Source: Saccharicrinis sp963665705 (lineage in GTDB: Bacteria > Bacteroidota > Bacteroidia > Bacteroidales > Marinilabiliaceae). From it: a DNA stretch of 64,000 nucleotides. The DNA lies in assembly GCA_963665705.1 (NCBI GenBank), contig OY762448.1, forward strand, positions 5,704,001 through 5,768,000, written 5' to 3'. The notes beneath the pieces are model-generated. The model did no database searches and was not told the origin of the DNA. It saw only the letters and a list, made by a program, of their open reading frames with translations. The translations under genes and the position numbers were made by a program. The first letter of the stretch is position 1. Each line of letters starts with the position of its first letter. Shown one piece after another: positions 61,485-64,000 of this stretch.

Positions 61485-62165
61485 TTATTTAATCAGTCTT
61501 AACGCTTCTCGTCTGCTTAATCCACTTAACGCTGTTTCTTCAACAAATTCTTCTACCCATTGTGGATTTGTTTTACTGTACTGACGCAGAATCCAACCAA
61601 TAGCTTTGTTAATAAAAAATTCTTTTGAGCCTAGAAGATTGTTTATAGCATATGATAAAAATTCTGTATCAAGATTGTCTTTGTAAAATAGCTGGTATAT
61701 AAGAGTGGATCTTTGCAACCAAATATTATTGGAGTTCAACCACTTTTCTGTATACTTATCTCTTTGTTCTGGAAATTTTATAAAATATTCGGCAACCAAT
61801 TTCGGAGCTACTCCATCAACAGTATCCCACCATGATTTATTTAAAATCATATACTCAAACAATTCAATATCCTGCTTTTCTATTTTTTTAAGGTATTTAT
61901 AGGATAAATCCAATGCAAAATGTTGAAACTCCCTTTGTGGTTTCTGCCATAATTGAGTGATGATATCTTTTAATTCATCTTTTGAAGGAAGGTATTCTTT
62001 CTGTAAAAAAGGCTTTTGTATTTTTCTTCGTTGAGGAGTTGTTAATCCATAAAACTCAAATAGGTTTTTGAGATACTTCTTTTGTTTAATGGCATTTTCT
62101 GAGTTGCTATTTACTGAAAATTCAGTTTCCAGAATGTTGATGTATTTATTAATTGTTTGATTCAT
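61485..62165 (-). CDS. AlkD-like DNA alkylation repair protein
   Basis: About 226 aa from ATG 62165 (MNQTINKYINILETEFS); the 29 residues upstream of it in the longer frame look non-coding. HEAT-like repeat glycosylase family: GLTTPQRRKIQKPFL, KPQREFQHFALDLSYKYL, KSWWDTVDGVAPKLVAEYF (Trp and Asp at the base-excision site), WLQRSTLIYQL, FFINKAIGWILRQYSKTNPQWV. It removes alkylated bases such as 3-methyladenine or 7-methylguanine. Single gene. Confidence 0.92.
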   Translation of the reverse strand: MNQTINKYINILETEFSVNSNSENAIKQKKYLKNLFEFYGLTTPQRRKIQKPFLQKEYLPSKDELKDIITQLWQKPQREFQHFALDLSYKYLKKIEKQDIELFEYMILNKSWWDTVDGVAPKLVAEYFIKFPEQRDKYTEKWLNSNNIWLQRSTLIYQLFYKDNLDTEFLSYAINNLLGSKEFFINKAIGWILRQYSKTNPQWVEEFVEETALSGLSRREALRLIK

Positions 62166-62237
62166 GTTCGTTTGTATGTCTTTATGTCTTGTGCCGTTAA
62201 ACATATAAAATATAAGTTTTGTATTTAATAAAATAGT

Positions 62238-62245
62238 TATTTTTG
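62238..62245 (+). promoter_or_regulatory. Candidate -7 box before BNR protein
   Basis: TATTTTTG matches TAnnTTTG, 18 bp before the ATG. A TTTG at 62218-62221 is closer than the usual spacing, so the assignment is weak. Confidence 0.4.
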
Positions 62246-62263
62246 TTTTCAAAAATAACTTTC

Positions 62264-64000
62264 ATGCTTAAAACCTTACTCTTGAGAAAATTTCTACTTA
62301 TTATTTTAAGTACATTTTTATCTTTTCCATTATTCTCACAATATGCTACCGGATTTAAAGGCCTTTGGTATGGACTAGGTCAATATAGTACATATGGAGA
62401 TAAATATTCAGGAGGATTGGGTACTTATACTGCAAAACACCTTCCGTTAGCTATTTATTCGCCAGAATGTAATAAAACATTTTTTACTTACGGTGGAACT
62501 ACAGAATACACCGAAAATCATTTGCTAATAATGGTTTCTTATTATGATCATTTAACCAATGAATTGGCACAACCTTTAATTTTAGTGGATAAAGAAGGTG
62601 TTGTTGATGCTCATGATAATTCTACGATTCAAATTGATTCAGATGGCTATTTATGGATTTTTGTGAGTGGAAGATATAGTGAACGAAATGGTTATATATA
62701 TAGAAGTGATGAGCCTTATAGTATTGAAAGCTTTTCAGAAGTATTGAATAAACCATTTAATTATCCACAGCCTAAGTATATCGAAGGAAAAGGTTTTGTC
62801 TTTCTTTTTACAAATATGGGTGATGGAAGGGAATTGTATTCTCAACATAGCTCAGATGGTTATAACTGGAGCTCTGTAAATCATCTTGTGGATTTTAGGG
62901 GGCATTATCAAGTTTCTGCAAATACAGATGAAATTGTTGGGTTTGCTTATAATTGGCATAAGGATGGGAGTGTTGATAAAAGAACAAATCTGTACTATAT
63001 GCAGAGTACCGACTTGGGTGAAACATGGAATACAATAACAGGAGATCAGTTATCAACACCATTAACTTCTTCGTCAAATGCTTCATTGATCAAAGATTAT
63101 GTATCGTTAGGACTTAATGTATATTTAAAAGATATGGATTTCGATAAAAATGGTTATCCAATAATTTTATATATCACTTCTCCTCAATATCAGACTGGAC
63201 CATCAGATCCTGTGCGTGAATGGCGATTGGCAAGATGGACTGGTACGGAATGGGCCTTTACCTATGTTGCAGATGCCAATCATAATTATGATATGGGAAG
63301 TCTTTACCTTGAGGATAATATTTATCGGATTGTAGCTCCAACAGAATTTGGACCGCAAGAATGGGGTACCGGAGGTGAAATGGCTATTTGGGAAAGTACT
63401 GATGAGGGAGCTACTTGGGAGAAGACTAAAGATATTACCTATGGTAGTGCCAGAAATCATTCTTATGCCCGAAGGCCATTATATTGTAATGATGATTTTT
63501 ATGCATTATGGTCAGATGGTAATACAGATGCACTTTCTCGTTGCTATCTTTATTATTCAACTAAAGATGGAGATGTTTATCAAATGCCTTATGATTTTAA
63601 TGGAGATATGGCAAGTGGTATTCCTTTTAGTGATATTATTGAAATTTATCCTCAAATTGTTACAGCTCCTGCTTTATCACAAGGATATCCTGCAGTTAAA
63701 GCTATTGACGATCAAATAGGAGGATCCTCTTATTGGAGATCAACTATTTTTCCAAAATCAATTGTGATTGATTATGGTGAAGAAAAATATTTTAGTTCAT
63801 CCAAATTATATCCTGAAGGTGGCCGATCATACAATTATACTATTGAGTTATCTACAACCAAAGATTTTTCTGGTGAGCTTATTGTTGATAAAAGGGCGAA
63901 TTCTGACGATGGTGCGTATTATGTAGACGAATTTGAAAGCACCTTGGCAAGGTATGCTAAATTAACTATTACAGGACAAAATGATGTTACTGACCGTGTT
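62264..64000 (+). CDS. BNR-repeat secreted protein with discoidin-like domain (3' end outside window)
   Basis: Open to the window end, 579 codons visible. Signal peptide MLKTLLLRKFLLIILSTFLS to about residue 28 (LFSQ). It then has a propeller of the BNR_4 type with LPLAIYSPECNKTFFTYGG, HDNSTIQIDSDGYLWIF, YMQSTDLGETWNTIT and ESTDEGATWEKTKDITYG. From about 485 a domain like F5/8 type C (AVKAIDDQIGGSSYWRSTIF, ARYAKLTITG). BNR_4 proteins include polysaccharide lyases and other glycan-active enzymes; activity cannot be fixed here. It probably belongs to a glycan-degradation locus continuing to the right. Confidence 0.8.
   Translation, partial: MLKTLLLRKFLLIILSTFLSFPLFSQYATGFKGLWYGLGQYSTYGDKYSGGLGTYTAKHLPLAIYSPECNKTFFTYGGTTEYTENHLLIMVSYYDHLTNELAQPLILVDKEGVVDAHDNSTIQIDSDGYLWIFVSGRYSERNGYIYRSDEPYSIESFSEVLNKPFNYPQPKYIEGKGFVFLFTNMGDGRELYSQHSSDGYNWSSVNHLVDFRGHYQVSANTDEIVGFAYNWHKDGSVDKRTNLYYMQSTDLGETWNTITGDQLSTPLTSSSNASLIKDYVSLGLNVYLKDMDFDKNGYPIILYITSPQYQTGPSDPVREWRLARWTGTEWAFTYVADANHNYDMGSLYLEDNIYRIVAPTEFGPQEWGTGGEMAIWESTDEGATWEKTKDITYGSARNHSYARRPLYCNDDFYALWSDGNTDALSRCYLYYSTKDGDVYQMPYDFNGDMASGIPFSDIIEIYPQIVTAPALSQGYPAVKAIDDQIGGSSYWRSTIFPKSIVIDYGEEKYFSSSKLYPEGGRSYNYTIELSTTKDFSGELIVDKRANSDDGAYYVDEFESTLARYAKLTITGQNDVTDRV

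Noticed and set aside
63348..63719. 123-aa plus-strand ORF
   Set aside because: Out-of-frame shadow of the BNR-repeat gene, which is open in another frame from 62264 to the window end.

Overview
The window looks like chromosomal DNA of a marine-type Bacteroidota (Marinilabiliales is plausible, but I cannot fix the family). The evidence is low GC, a hybrid two-component polysaccharide sensor, a TonB receptor/lipoprotein pair, a T9SS-like C-terminal domain, IS66 elements, and promoters of the -33 TTG / -7 TAnnTTTG type.

1-14.8 kb: carbohydrate and redox genes. A cut-off GH89 alpha-N-acetylglucosaminidase is followed one base later by an HGSNAT-like membrane acetyltransferase. Then come a hybrid two-component regulator, a GH28 lipoprotein, an AraC regulator with an NAD(P)H oxidoreductase, a thioredoxin, a broken IS1595 copy, and a cupin / FAD-oxidoreductase / DUF4242-AraC regulator group.

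15.1-50.0 kb: two integrative elements in tandem at the 3' end of a tRNA-Met(CAT) gene. The intact tRNA is at 49937-50010 (minus strand). Copies of its 3' 44-45 bp lie at 15128 and 32083. Each copy has a terminator-like hairpin beside it, and paired GTATG(T/C)-type motifs lie just inside each element end. Element I (15128-32126) carries a HEPN-type protein, an XRE / HExxH peptidase / dCTP-deaminase-like operon, a ubiquitin-like operon (Ubl-Ubl-E2, JAB-E1, small protein), excisionase and primase genes, two IS66 copies with perfect 8-bp target duplications, and an integrase. Element II (32083-49980) carries an integrase, an unknown two-gene membrane operon, a serine recombinase, an ImmA/IrrE peptidase with an XRE regulator, a second, different ubiquitin-like operon (Ubl-Ubl-E2, JAB, E1), a secreted endonuclease I, cell-surface proteins and a Rep/excisionase operon.

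The most interesting content is this pair of bacterial ubiquitin-like conjugation cassettes. Both fuse two Ubl domains to an E2 domain. In element I the E2 domain contains no cysteine, and the E1 loop where I would expect cysteines reads SSLLSRG. In element II the E2 and E1 keep candidate cysteines (C253 and C378). Both cassettes lie downstream of a promoter that is divergent from an XRE gene, a short ORF and a shared noncoding module. The neighbouring genes suggest anti-phage defence, but no function is shown by the sequence alone.

50.1-64 kb: core chromosome again. It holds a HAD phosphatase, a SPOR lipoprotein, a PhoB/PhoR-like two-component system beside a PiT phosphate transporter, a TonB receptor with a two-repeat lipoprotein, an AlkD-like DNA repair protein, and a BNR-repeat / discoidin-like secreted protein cut by the window end.
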